A DNA stretch of 64,000 nucleotides from Paratrimastix pyriformis. Its lineage: Eukaryota; Preaxostyla; Paratrimastigidae. The position numbers were made by a program, and so were the translations under genes. The DNA is taken from assembly GCA_027972325.1 (NCBI GenBank), contig JAPMOS010000006.1:908501-972500 (forward strand), in the 5' to 3' direction. Shown here one piece after another: positions 46,101-57,500 of this stretch. A model generated the notes under the pieces. The model saw nothing but the letters and a program-made list of their open reading frames with translations, had not been told where the DNA came from and searched no databases. Each line of letters begins with the position of its first letter. Position 1 is the first letter of the stretch.

Positions 46101-49095
46101 GGATCCAGCCCCGGGAACCGCTGCAATCAATATTGAGGGGGGAGGGGGAGGTGGACCCGCGGCATGAGATGCTCGCCCTCGTGCCCGCAGGGATGCCGCC
46201 CAGGCCACGGCACGGCCCACGGACCAGCTGGCGGCAGGCCAAGTCGGTGATGTAGTCCATGTTGGACACCACCTAATGGGTCAAAGAGGGGCGGGCGGCA
46301 TGGGGCATGAGGCTCGGGCAAGGGGCGTGGGGCGTGACGGTCGTGGCCTCCGCTTGCCGTGCGGGGGGCCAGACCAGACCAGGTACTGAAGGAGCGTCGC
46401 TGCCGTGGGGCGGGCGGCAGGCCGCTCGGGGGGCTCGCAGGCCGTGCGCAGGGCCAAGGTGACCAGGGCCTCCCGGGCGGCCCCGTTCAGGGCGATGTCG
46501 CTGGCACAGAGGTGCTGCGGGGGGGAGAAGGAGAAGGAGAAAGATGAGGGGTCGGGCGGCGTTCGGCGTGAAGAGAGGACGGGTGGGATGGGGGGGGGGG
46601 GGCGACCTCGAGGAGCCTGTTGATGAGGCGCGGCATGAGGGGCCCCAGCGGGTGGCCCACCGCCACCGGAAGGCGTCTCCCCGGCGAGCCATCCGGCCCG
46701 GGGGCGGCAGCGGGGGCGAGGGTCCCGTAGGGCAGCAGGTCGGTCAGCAGCTCCACCAGCCGCTGGGCGGCGCCACAAAGGACCAACCCCCGAACGGTCT
46801 GGGCGGGGCCGCCGGCCAATGGGCCATCCGCGGGCCTTGCAACCCCATCGGGGGCAGGGGCGGGGCCGGCCCCCCACACCTCGTCGGCCAGGAGGGCATC
46901 CAAGGCCCCGGCAATCTCGTCCGCGGCCTGCAGGGTGGGAACGGGGATGTGGATGTAGATGTAGATGGGGATGGGAGAGGATCGAGGCGTCGGGGGGGGG
47001 GGGGGGGAGCAGCCCCACAGACCTCGGCCGCCCCTGCCGTCGGTGCTGGCGCGGCTGCTGACGCGGAGAAGCCGGCCGCCAGTCCCGCGAGCGGCGCTGC
47101 TGTGGCCTGTGCGGCCCCTTCGAGCATCTGCCGAAGCGAAGCGGGGGCAGGTTAGCCCATGGGCCGGCCAATGCCGATGCGGGGCGGACCTGGACGAGGG
47201 CGATGACCGCGGGCGTGCCGACGCCCATATCGGCCCAGAGGGCCGGATCGGGGCCGACGGGAGCGTCCGGCACCAGAAGCAGCGAGGTGCCGGCGCCCCC
47301 TTGCGGACGGTGCGGAACCGAGGGAGCGGGCGGTGGGGCGGGAGAGCGAGTGTGGCGGAGGAGGGCCGTCAGGGCGGGCAGCAGGGACAGCCGGGTGGTC
47401 GACCAGCGGCCCAGGGACCTCCAGACGGCTTCGATGCCGCCCACCAAGGCCGGGTCGCTCATCTGCAAGGGGCGGGGCGGGGCAGGCGGAAGGGCGATCG
47501 GATCGGTGCCGTCAGGTGACATGGCTGCATATGGCGGCACAGGGCCCCCAGGACGAAGCGGGCGGAAGCCCCACGGAAGAACGGGCGGACCCTTTCGAAG
47601 CGCAGATGTGTTGCGAACCACGACGCGCCCGTCCCTGGGCGCCCGCTGGCGGCCTCCTTGGGGGACACGGATGCCCCGGCTGGAGCAGAGGAGGGGGTCC
47701 GCTCCCAACCGGATGGGAGGAGCGTCACGCGGGCATCCGCCTTGGGGCGGAGGGGGGCGTAGAGGCTGGGCGAGAGCCCCGTCAGCAAGCCTGCGAAGAG
47801 CGCCTGAATTGGATGGGTGTGTGGTCACCAGGACACGTACACGTGGTCAGGTCACGTGGATGGGCGGGGCCAAACGAAGTACGGGGGCAGACCTCCTTGT
47901 GAGGGACGAGGACCCGCTCGGTGGCGGCGGGGGGCATGACCTGCAGGTACCCCAGCAGGCGCCGGATTATGGAGCCCTGGCGGCGTCCGTCCGTCCCACT
48001 CAAAACCCGGGGCAATTGGCGAACGAGGCCCTCCATGCGTTCGGCGAGCATCTCCAGCAAGGCAGTCCGGCTGGTGTTCCCGCCGCCTGCGGGCCCGGCC
48101 CCATCGGTGAAGAGGGCGGGCAGGCGTTGGTGGAGCAGGTACTGGGCCAAGGGTGCGACCTCGGTCGAATGGGAGTCCACCAAGTCACGCGGAAGATCAT
48201 CGAGCCATTCACCGGGAGCCGAAGCAGGCAGTGCCGGGGTGGGCGTGGGGAGGGGCGCCCGAGAGGGCTGAGCGTCTGCGGCCGAACCGGACTCCTTGAG
48301 GAGATAGTCGATCAGCACCGGAACGGCGGGCTGGAGGGAGCTCGAGCACGCGCTCAGAAGGCGCCACAGGGTCACCACCATCGCCCGCCGGAAGCCAGGG
48401 GTCGGTTCGGCAGGGGGCCGAGCCGTCAGCCGCGGGAGGACCAGCGGGGGCGCGTTCGTGTCGGGTTCGCCGAACAGGGCGTCGACTTGCTGGAGGATGT
48501 GCCTCTGTGATGTCAGGAACCAATCCCTCGTCCGGCATACAACGTCCGGCATGACACCATCGGCCGGGCTGTGGCCCGAAGCCTCGGTTGGGGGCGGCAG
48601 AGCGGGGGGGGTCGAGGTTCGTTGCTTGAAGCCGCCAAGAAACCCGCGGAAAGAAGTGACTGTCGATGGAGATGCTTCGGTGGCCCTCAGGACGCAGCCG
48701 TTGGCTTGATCCGAGAAGGCACGCGCAGTCAGACGCCCCCAGACCGTCACAGCCAGTGAGAGAACGGGGGTGCCCTGCTTGACATCTCCTGTGATCACCT
48801 TGAAGAGGGCGACTGAGATCCCCGGAAGAAATGTGGCAATGACGTCGGGTGATCTAATGACTCTGGCAAGCTCTTCTAGGCAATGAAGAGCCTCGAGCTG
48901 AAGGGTTCGATCACGATCATTGATGGCGTGATCGAGCAGGCCCGACACAAGAGGGGCAAGAGGGCCGATAAGAGATTGTGGGGATGCAGCTGCAAGCTCC
49001 CGACAAGAGGGTACGTCGGCCAAAAATTGATGGAGCAGACGGAAAAGATCAGGGTGAAAAACCCCCTGTTGTGAAGAAAGAAGGGCGCCAAACAT
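43185..49095 (-). CDS. TTI1: TELO2-interacting protein 1 (TTI1)
   Basis: HEAT-repeat scaffold of the TTT complex (TELO2-TTI1-TTI2), which stabilises PIKK kinases such as mTOR, ATM and ATR. Exon 1 (49095 to about 47893) is unusually long and uninterrupted. It carries the family signature ATFLPGISVALFKVITGDVK, then DWFLTSQRHILQQVDALF, FRRAMVVTLWRLLSACSSSL and RRLLGYLQVMPP. Later exons hold NMDYITDLACQLV, LDPHVMSILRAVFSTL, AVRGAVLDAVVLAAAALTG and LPAVHALWPLLAAM, in the order of human TTI1. The frame ends at 43185. It lacks roughly the first 80-90 residues of the human protein, because the divergent MFS gene starts 167 bp away. GC is moderate in exon 1 and very high afterwards. Confidence 0.92.
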
Positions 49096-49261
49096 GCCCA
49101 ATGCATCTGAATATATAATGCATTAACCGGCTGAACAGCGTCGTTCAGACCCATCCCGAAACGCGTCACCCCTTCAACAGAAAAGGCCGGCGTATCAAAC
49201 AACCGATATTGCCCAATAGGTTCTCTCGGCTCTACTGGGCTTGCGCAGGAATTTTCATTCA
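49096..49261. promoter_or_regulatory. Divergent promoter between TTI1 and MFS transporter
   Basis: A 166-bp spacer between opposed start codons. It contains AATATATAATGC at about 49110-49121, a TATA-like element within 30 bp of the TTI1 ATG and about 145 bp before the MFS ATG. The start sites are unknown. Confidence 0.45.
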
Positions 49262-50530
49262 ATGCAATATTCACGAGGATCGTCTATTTGGATTTTCATA
49301 TGTGTTTTTATATTTGCCCTTGGAGGTGGCCTCCCTCAGGCTGGATTTCCTTTTTTTCTGAAACAAGATCTTGCGCTATCTGCATCCAGCTTCGGGCACG
49401 TCTTCGTGGCTTTCAATTTTGGACTTTTAATGAGCTCCTTTGTGTGTGGAATTGTATCTGACCATGTCGGGCGTCCCCCTGTCATTTTAGCATGCTTCAT
49501 TTTGGACGGTCTGGTCATCTCAGCCTTTTTCCCCTGACACAACGACAGCCGTGGCTCTGTTTCTGATACCATTCTCTTATTCGTCCATCACTGTGGCCCT
49601 CCTTCGATGGGTCATGGGTTTTACCAATGCCGGACTCAACATGTGCGGGACTCTCGTCGATGAGCTCCTCCCCAGCGACAGTCGCAGCTCGGACAAGTCT
49701 GGAAATCTGTTGCTTTGTTCGCTCACCTCATCTCTATCAGATCGAGGGCACAATCTCAGCTCCTCGTCTTCCTGACAGCCGGGATCCTGGGTGGAACCTT
49801 TTTCTCCTCTCAAATTTCCTCTTTTCGGCGTGCCTGTACCATCGGATGCCTCCTGGAATTGGTTGCCGCCGGAATTGGACTATCCATGTGGCCTCTGCGG
49901 GCTCGCGGGACTCTCCTTGACAGAACCCCCCGCGTTGCAAGTCAACAGAAGGTTGTCCCATCCGCTCGGTGGTGGTCGGCCCATCTGACGACCCCTTTCG
50001 TTGCCCTCTGCGGAGCCCAATTTCTGCTGGGTTTTGGACAATCTCCAATCGAATCAACTCTCCCACTGTACGCGGCCGCTCGGGATCGCACTATCACTTC
50101 CCGCAGGTGGAGCCTGATGCAGACCATCTTCCAAACTTGCAATGCATGCTCGCAGGCCCTCCTTGCCACCAGAACGGCGGGGTGGCTCGGAGTGAGATTC
50201 GCCGTGATGTTCGGCATATTGGGACTCGCAGCATGCTGGGGCCTTTTCTACAGCGTGGGGCGGACCGCTGTGACCTTTGCGCTCATTGAAGGGCTCTACG
50301 GGATTGTCCAGGGGATTCTCTCCCCAAACCTGGCCACCCTGGGTCTTACTCTTGCAGCTCCCCAAGCCCGTGGAACTCTCTTGGGCCTCCTGAATGCAGT
50401 GGCCTGCTTGGGGCGTGTCATGGGGCCCTTGTACATGAACCCTCTCTTCGGGATTCGAACCGGGCTCCTCTTCAATCTGGTCTCGATGGCCACAGTCGGA
50501 GCCGCTTTCCTGTCCTACTTCGCCCGTTAG
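49262..50530 (+). CDS. Major facilitator superfamily transporter
   Basis: A 394-residue, roughly 12-helix membrane protein in three exons (49262-49508, 49549-49696, 49741-50530). It starts with TM1 (IWIFICVFIFALGGGLPQAG). The loop motif between TM2 and TM3 reads GIVSDHVGRPPVILA, matching the MFS GxLaDrxGRkp signature. TM4/5 contain RWVMGFTNAGLNMCGTLVDE. The C-terminal half includes VALCGAQFLLGFGQSPIES and GLYGIVQGILSPNLATLGL. Substrate unknown. Introns of 40 and 44 bp both begin GTCTGG; both are needed to join the three frames. Confidence 0.88.
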
Positions 50531-50604
50531 GTTGGGTGGAATTTTGCTCGGTCCCCATTGCCGATGATGTGACCCAATTTGGATTGTGTGGTCTCTCTCT
50601 TCAG

Positions 50605-53600
50605 TCAAGCTGGTGCAGACGACTGAAAAACGGGCGGGCTGCCGTTGGGCTGTGGCGGGGAGACGAGCGCAGGGGCGGGGAACTGCGCGGAGGCAGAGAC
50701 AGAGACAGAGGCGGTGGTGGTGGCTGGAATGGCAAACGCAGGGCTGGCGTTGTTGGTTGTGCCGCCCAGGTTGCTGGGAGAGACGAATTGCTGCATGGGG
50801 GTGTAATGGTAGGCAGGCATGGGCACGCGCATGGTGGCGACGGCCATGGACATGCGGGGCATGCGCATCGGGTATGGATACAGCGTGCCGCCGCCGCCGC
50901 CGCCGCCACCACCACCACCACCACCACCACCACCACCGCCGCCGCCCAAGGCACCCAGGCCGACGGGGGCCAGCGACATGGCCATAGGGGCCGGGGCCAT
51001 CTGCAGGGCCCCCGCGTAGTAGTACGGGTAGCCAATCCGCGAGGGCAGCGCCGTGGCGGGCGCCTTTGGCGAGGGCAGCATCACCGAGCCGACTGTGCTG
51101 TGGTTGGGGATGGCGGGTCCGAGGGGGGGCGGGCCGAGGGGGTCCGAGGGGGCCGGGCAGTGGTCCGGCCGGGGCTTCTCGCAACCCGTAGCAGCATTGG
51201 GGGGAGCCGGGGCCGCCCGGGCGCCGTCGGTGTTGCCACGCGAGGGAAACACGGACATGGGCTGCGGGGGAGTTGGGGAGCCAAGCCCGGGGGGCGGTGA
51301 TGGCAAGGGTGTCGCTGTTGCAGGACGAGGTGACCTCGGCGAGGGCGAGGGCGAGGGCGAGGGCGAGGGCGAGGGCGAGGGCGAGGGCGAGGGCGAGGGC
51401 GAGGGCGAGGGCGAGGGCGAGGGGCCTGCGACCGGATCGGAGGCGAGTGCCCGGCCCTTCCCCTCGTCGCCGCCACGGGCACGGGTTCGCCGGTGGGGAC
51501 AAAGCCGGACGCTCGCAACCTCGTGCTCCCCCTCCGCGTCGTCCTCGCACTCCTGCGCGCCGCCAGGCTCATCGGCCTCCGCCCCGGCAGCCCCAGCCCC
51601 CGCTGACTGGCGGGCCGTGGGCCGGTGGCCACGGAAGGGGGCATCCCGTTGGATGGGAACCCCCGGCGACATGCTGGCCTCCCCGGCCGCCTGCTCCGCG
51701 TCGCCTGCCGGGGGGATGGCGCCGCCCTCTTGGTCGCGCTCGCGCCGCAACCGGGGGGCTCGGGTCCGCTTGGCGGGGCGGCTGGCCGGGGGTGTCCGGC
51801 TCCCATCGCTCCCTTCGCAGCCCTCGCCGACGCCCAGTTTTGACCCATCGCGCGCCTCAGGCAGGCTGGCCCCCGGAGGAGCAATGACGGAGATTGGGGC
51901 GGCGGCAGCGGCGGCAGCGGCGGCAGCGGCCTTCTCCTGTGCGAGGGCCAGCTCGGCCTGGAAGGCGCGGGCCCGGGCGTCCTCGGCGCGGGCGACCATG
52001 TCCGCGGCCTGCTGCTGCCGCTGGGCCTCGAGGCGGTCCATCCGCGTCCGCCAGCGGGGCTCGTCGGACGGCACGTACAGGGCGGGGCACTCCGCGGCTG
52101 CCCGCCAGTGGGCCACCACCAGCCGCTCGTGTGGGCTGGGCGCCAGGTCCCGGTCGGGCGGCAGGAAGCCCGGCTGCCCCGGCCGGAGCCCCGGCAGCAA
52201 GGCGGGTGGCGGGACGGGTGGCGGCGGAGGGGCCGCACGGCCCATGCGCGGGGGGGCGTACCGGAACGGGGGGCCGAACCGGGCCACGGCCCGCGCCCCG
52301 TAGCACAACGAGACGGCGGGATGGTAGCGCCCTGTGCCCCGCCAGCCAGCCGGCACCACGAGGGGTGTGCCGACGAGCGAGAAGGAGAAAGAGCGATGGG
52401 GTGGAGGAGCGAGGATGAGGGCCGGACGGGCACCGGGGCACCGGGGCCTGGAGGGCACGCGCACGCAGGATGAGGCGGCACGAGGAGCAGATGGACGGCG
52501 GACCGGCCACCAGGTCGCGCTGGGCGATGCCCAGGAAGGCCCCGTTCAGGAAGAAGCACACGAAGCTGCCCGGAACCACTGAGCTCGGCCAGCGCCCACG
52601 GACAGCGGACCGAATGAGCGGAGGGAAGCCGTGGTGGGGAAGGGCGCGGGGGTGGGGGGGGGGGGGGGGGGGGGGGGGCGGCAGACCGCGGAGCTGTGCG
52701 TTCCGAGTGCGCCATGGAGGGGGCATGGGGCATTCGGGGATGTCCACCCAGCCCTCGACGGCCACTTCGTGGGCCGCCTGGGCCGCCTGGGCGGCCTGCT
52801 CGCGGTGCTGGGTCCACAGGGCCAGCCGCTGGTAGTAGTGCTCGGCCTGGGTGGCCGGGGGCACCTCCTCGGGCCACTGCGGGTCCCCCGAGGCGGCGGC
52901 CACCTCGCCCGGCGGGGTCGAGGGGGGCACCGTGTGCGGGGGCAGTGGGTGTGGGGGCATGTACAGCAGGCACCCGATCGTAGCGCGCTCCTCCTCGGGC
53001 CCGTCGCTCTCGCCCGAGCCCTCCGCGCCGCCCTCGCCCGCCGAGACGCCGCCTGCAGACCAGCCCGTCGCCGCACCCACCGCCACACCAAAGCCGAGTC
53101 AAAACGGGCCAGACGGGTGGCAGCAGGCAATCATCATGCAGGGGCGGGTGGAGGCGGGGCCGGCCGACCGACCGTAGGGCGGGGCGTAGGGGCTGCCGTA
53201 GGCGGCGTGGAAGAGGAAGCCCCGCCGGGAGCCGTACCCATAACCAAAGCAGTCGGCCCCCACGGGGATGCCCAAGTCGGCCTCCCGGGTGGCCCAGCCC
53301 ACCCTACACCCAGCGCGGCACGAGAGGACACGTTTGCATCAGCCCGCGGCCCAACAGCCCATGACGGCAGGCGCAGTGTGGCCGGGGGCCGGGGCCGGGG
53401 GGGCCGGGGCCGGGGGGGCCGGGGCCGTGGCGGCGGACCGGGCGTGGGCCTGGGAGGTGGGTCTGAGGATGTCCACCTCGAAGAACCAGCAGCCCTCGTG
53501 GGCCCCGTGGGTGGCCAGGGCCGATGAGTAGCCCTGCGAACAACAGGCGCGACGCCGGGTGGCCGGGCCGTGGAGTGCGAGCGACCCGTGAGCAGGCCAG

Positions 53601-54554
53601 GATGGGGGGCGGGGACGAGACGAACCTCATGTGAGCTGCAGGTGGCGGCCCCTTCGATGGCCAGCGTCCTGCTGGCCCACTCCGAGTGGAAGACCTGCTT
53701 GCCCTGCCAAAATGGCACTGCGGGGGTGGCGGGGGTGGCGGGGTGGGTGGGTGGGTCGGGGCGACAGCATCGGTTCGACAGGACGACAGCTGCGGCACCA
53801 GGGCTGAGCTGGAAGTCGGGGGGTGGGAGGCTGGCAGGACGGGGCAGGGACGGGCAGGCGGACGGGGGTCCAGGAAGGTGGCCACGGCCTGGACGGGGGT
53901 CATCAATGTGTCATCGCGTCCCGGCCCCTGCGAGCACCAACCCAAGGAAAGCGAACCGCTCGGAGATGTGACCATGGGGATGCGAGGGATGGACGGGAGG
54001 CGTTCCGCACAGGGGCGCAGCAGCAGCTGGTGCCGGCCGGACCCTGGGGGCGGCGGCCTTGCCCCGCTTGGGGTGGGCCCCGGCCGCTGTGCGGGCCCTG
54101 CGCGAGGTTGGCGACCCGGGCGTTCTGTGCGGCTCCTCAGAGGCCTTCGGTTTCCGAGGAAAGCGTGAGGGCCTCTTGGGGCGCCGCGGCAGCTCCGACT
54201 GAACCACCGGAGGGGCGGAGGCGGCACTTGGAGGAGAGGGAGGCGCCGGTACGCCTGTAGTCGGAGGGGGCAGCATGGACATGGCAGCCAATCGGAGCGC
54301 GTGAATGTCATCGTCGGTCTCCGAAGATGATGAAGGCTCGGACAAAGGGGGAGGGGAAGCTGGAAATCGGCGAATGGAAAGAATGTGAGTCACAAAAAAA
54401 GGAATGATCCAAACGCTGACATTGCACTGGCAAAGGCGGTGCTGACTGTGTCTCAGCTGGTGGGGCGGAGGGCGGCCTGTCGACTTGCGTTTTCAAAAAA
54501 ACAACAAAATTTGACTGGGCAAAGGCAGCCCACTCGACCAGGGTTCCTTCCATT
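50605..54554 (-). CDS. ASH2/Bre2-like SPRY protein (COMPASS subunit)
   Basis: A SPRY-domain protein matching the ASH2L/Bre2 pattern of COMPASS/MLL H3K4 methyltransferase complexes. The SPRY domain is split over five or so exons: ALATHGAHEGCWFFEVDIL, RVGWATREADLGIPVGADC, FGYGYGSRRGFLFHAAYGS, then IGCLLYMPPHP with an acidic/Pro insertion, SFVCFFLNGAFLGIAQRDL, and RYHPAVSLCYGARAVARFGPPF. The last matches the PAISLY...NFGP block of ASH2L. No PHD or winged-helix domain was found. C-terminally there is a 500-residue low-complexity extension with a coiled-coil segment, a Ser-Pro repeat and poly-Gly, ending FQSSAPA at 50605. The N-terminal exon has an acidic and basic Pro-rich stretch (SETDDDIHALRLA). 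The start is uncertain: ATG 54554, or an internal ATG near 54284. Confidence 0.8.
51337..51421 (-). repeat. In-frame GGCGAG repeat encoding Ser-Pro
   Basis: About fourteen perfect units within the long C-terminal exon of the ASH2-like gene. On the minus strand they encode (SP)n, a potential Pro-directed kinase array. Confidence 0.85.
52654..52678. repeat. Poly-G run in ASH2-like intron
   Basis: Twenty-five G on the + strand (sense poly-C), in the intron between the SPRY exons. Confidence 0.9.
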
Positions 54555-54562
54555 ATCCCACG

Positions 54563-57500
54563 ATGCAGCAACAGATCGTGCAGGCCCTTTCTCAGATGGG
54601 CGTCTCGCCCAAGGCCGTGACAGAACAACTGGACCGGCTGTCCATTCAGCCTGGTTTGTTCTTTCTTTGCAAGTTGAGCAGCGGAACACTCTCCCAGGTT
54701 ATGGGCTGTCGCTTCTTAGAATTGCCCTTGAACCCAGTCAGCTTGCCGATATTCGACAGATATCGAATGTATGAACGTTTGACCCTTGTCCCCGGTATTT
54801 CGATCTCGGTTTCTCCTTAACTTGTCTTTTTCCCACCTTGCCATTCTTATTTTGAAGCAACATGTCCGGGCACACTGGTCCCAGCTGAGTCATGCCTACA
54901 AGGACTTTCAAATCACCCCCGAGGAAAAGACGGTCGGCTACCGTTTGATCCGCGCCCGCACCGCACCTCTTGGTTTCCATTCTCTTCGGCTCATCCGCCC
55001 GTCTGCCCGTCTGCCCCGCAGGCCATCCGCGAGGCCATCCTGCCGCTGCTGGGGGCCCCGGAGAGCAAGATCCGCACGGCAGCGGTCTGTGGGCCCTCGA
55101 GTCGACGTCAGGCCACCCCCGGAGTGGAGGGCCGGAGGGTGCGACACCCGATTTGCCTTCTTCGCCGATGCCGTGCCACCGTCTGATCCCCCGGGGGCGG
55201 CCGGTGATGGGGTTGCGGGCGGGCAGAGCATGGCCGTGGCCTCGATCGCCCAGTGGGACTACGAGGACTGGCCGCAGCTCATCCAGACCGTCCGCCCCCG
55301 CCCGATCGCCCGCCTCCTGCCTCTCTTGGCGCCCCCTGCCCGACTGCCGGGCCGCCGCGCCACCCTCGGCCTCACGGCATGGTCCTCGTGGGGGGCGGGC
55401 AGCTCTTCGCGTGCATGGGCAGCGGCGACCTGAACGCCGTCCACGGGGCGGTGCGCTGCCTGGACCTGCTCATCGACTCGCTCAGCCAGCAGCAGATCTC
55501 CGAGAGCTTCTTCGCGGCCCTGCTGGCCATCCTCCGCGCCCCGCAGGTCCGCCCGGCGCCGGGACCTCGGGTGGTCGAGAAGGACCCTCGCCCGGGAGGG
55601 CGGCCTCGGCGCGGCCGGGCGGTGGGTCACATCTCGTGTGTGTTCTGCCCCCCCCCCCCCCCCCCCCGCGCAGAACTACAACCACATCATCTTGATGCGG
55701 GCCGTCTCGATCATGTGCAGCCTCTTCAAGATCCTCGGCACGGCCGCCCTCGAGCACCCCGACGTGGTCAAGGTCTGCAGCCCACCGCCAGCCACCGCCA
55801 GCCACCGCCAGCCACCGCCAGCCACCGCCAGCCACCGCCAGCCACCGCCAGCCACCGCCAGCCAACGGCAGCCCCCGGCCGCTCCCGACTGGGCTCACCT
55901 GGAATGGCTATCGGTTGGATGGCTGGCCGGGGGCCTGGCGACGGGCAGGGCTGGATGGCGCGGTACTTCGACGAGGTGCTGGCGATGGTGGTGCAGATCA
56001 TGGCGGCCCCCCTGCCCCCCGACGGCAACTGCTCGCTCAAGACCCAGGCCATCAGGGTCCGCCCTGGGCCCACTCGGCCGCCCCCGGCCCCACCCTGTCC
56101 CCCTACTCCACGTCGGCTCTTGGGTGGGCTTCACCTGCCTGTGGGTGTGCGGGCTGTTGCTGGTGGGGCGGGGCAGCTGTGCACGGTGATGGCCGAGCAG
56201 TTCCCGGCGCTGCTCCGCAAGCGGAAGGCCGCCTCGCAGCAGCTCTTCTTCCACGTGTGGGCCGCCATCACCACGGCCCTGCAGATGTCCGCACGGCGCA
56301 CACACCCATGCGCACACACCCATGCACATACACCCATGCGCACACACCCATGCGCATGATTGAAAAGAGGGAAGAGAGACACCGCAAGAAATGTAGGCAC
56401 AGTCCACGAGGGAAGCGCCATAGTCAAGCAGTGTCCACCAAGCCAACATACGCAAGCAGGCGGCAGCGGACAAGGGTCAGTCAACGGCAAAGCGCTCAGG
56501 CGGAAGAGCACGTCAACATCCGAGACCGGAAATCAGGACCCACAAGGGATCCGTCACATGGTGTGGATGGACAGCTCACGCTCTCACCACATCGCACGGC
56601 AGCAGCATGTGTCGCGCCAAAGGGGGTCCCCGACACAGGCAAGACAAGGGGCAATCGGAGCATATGACACTGACCTTTTCGATTGGGTGCGCAAGTAGAA
56701 TGTCGATGGCGAGCATCGACGACGGACGGGACGGGACGGCAACGAACGGGACGGGTCGGGACGGGACGGCGCACCAGGGACGGGACGTAGGGGCAGCACG
56801 ACCAGGACAGGCCGCACGTAGCACAGAGGGGCACGGTGAAGAACGGGACGGACGGGACGGGACGGGGCGGGACGGGACGGGGCCGGGGTGTGGAGAGTGT
56901 GGGGGGGAGCAGAAGTAGGGACAGGAAGAAGAAAGAAAACGGTCCATCCCCACGAGACGGGGAGTGTCCGGAAAGTGTAGTGGCACCCAGAATGAGCCTA
57001 CTGATCGGAGCGCTAGGGGCAGTGCCACCACCTCCGGGGGATCCCCCCCGGCCACGCACCACCACAGGACGGGACGAGCAAAGCTCAGGGACGGGACGAG
57101 CAAGGGGACGGGACGGGGGACAAGGGACACGGGTCAGGACAGGCAGCCGAGTTACGATGGATCGCCCATGGGGTCCACACTTGGTCGCCCCGGGACAGGA
57201 AGATCCAGTAACTGCAGCGCAGGACAGTGTCAGAGATCGAGGTGGAGAGGGTTTTGGAGCCAATGCCCAGCAGCCGGGTCATGGCATGATAGGAACGTGT
57301 CAGGAACCCGATGGAGCCCACCTCGAAGGGGACCAGCTCCACCGTCCAGCCCTTCACCGCCAGGTCGCGGGTCAGGGCCAGATAGCGGGCTGTTTTACGC
57401 TCGTGTGCCGCACTCACATTGTGCTCCGAGGGGACTGTAAGTTCCAGGAGCACAATCTTTTTCCGTGTCTCCGAGCGCAGCACCAGGTCCGGGCGCTGCT

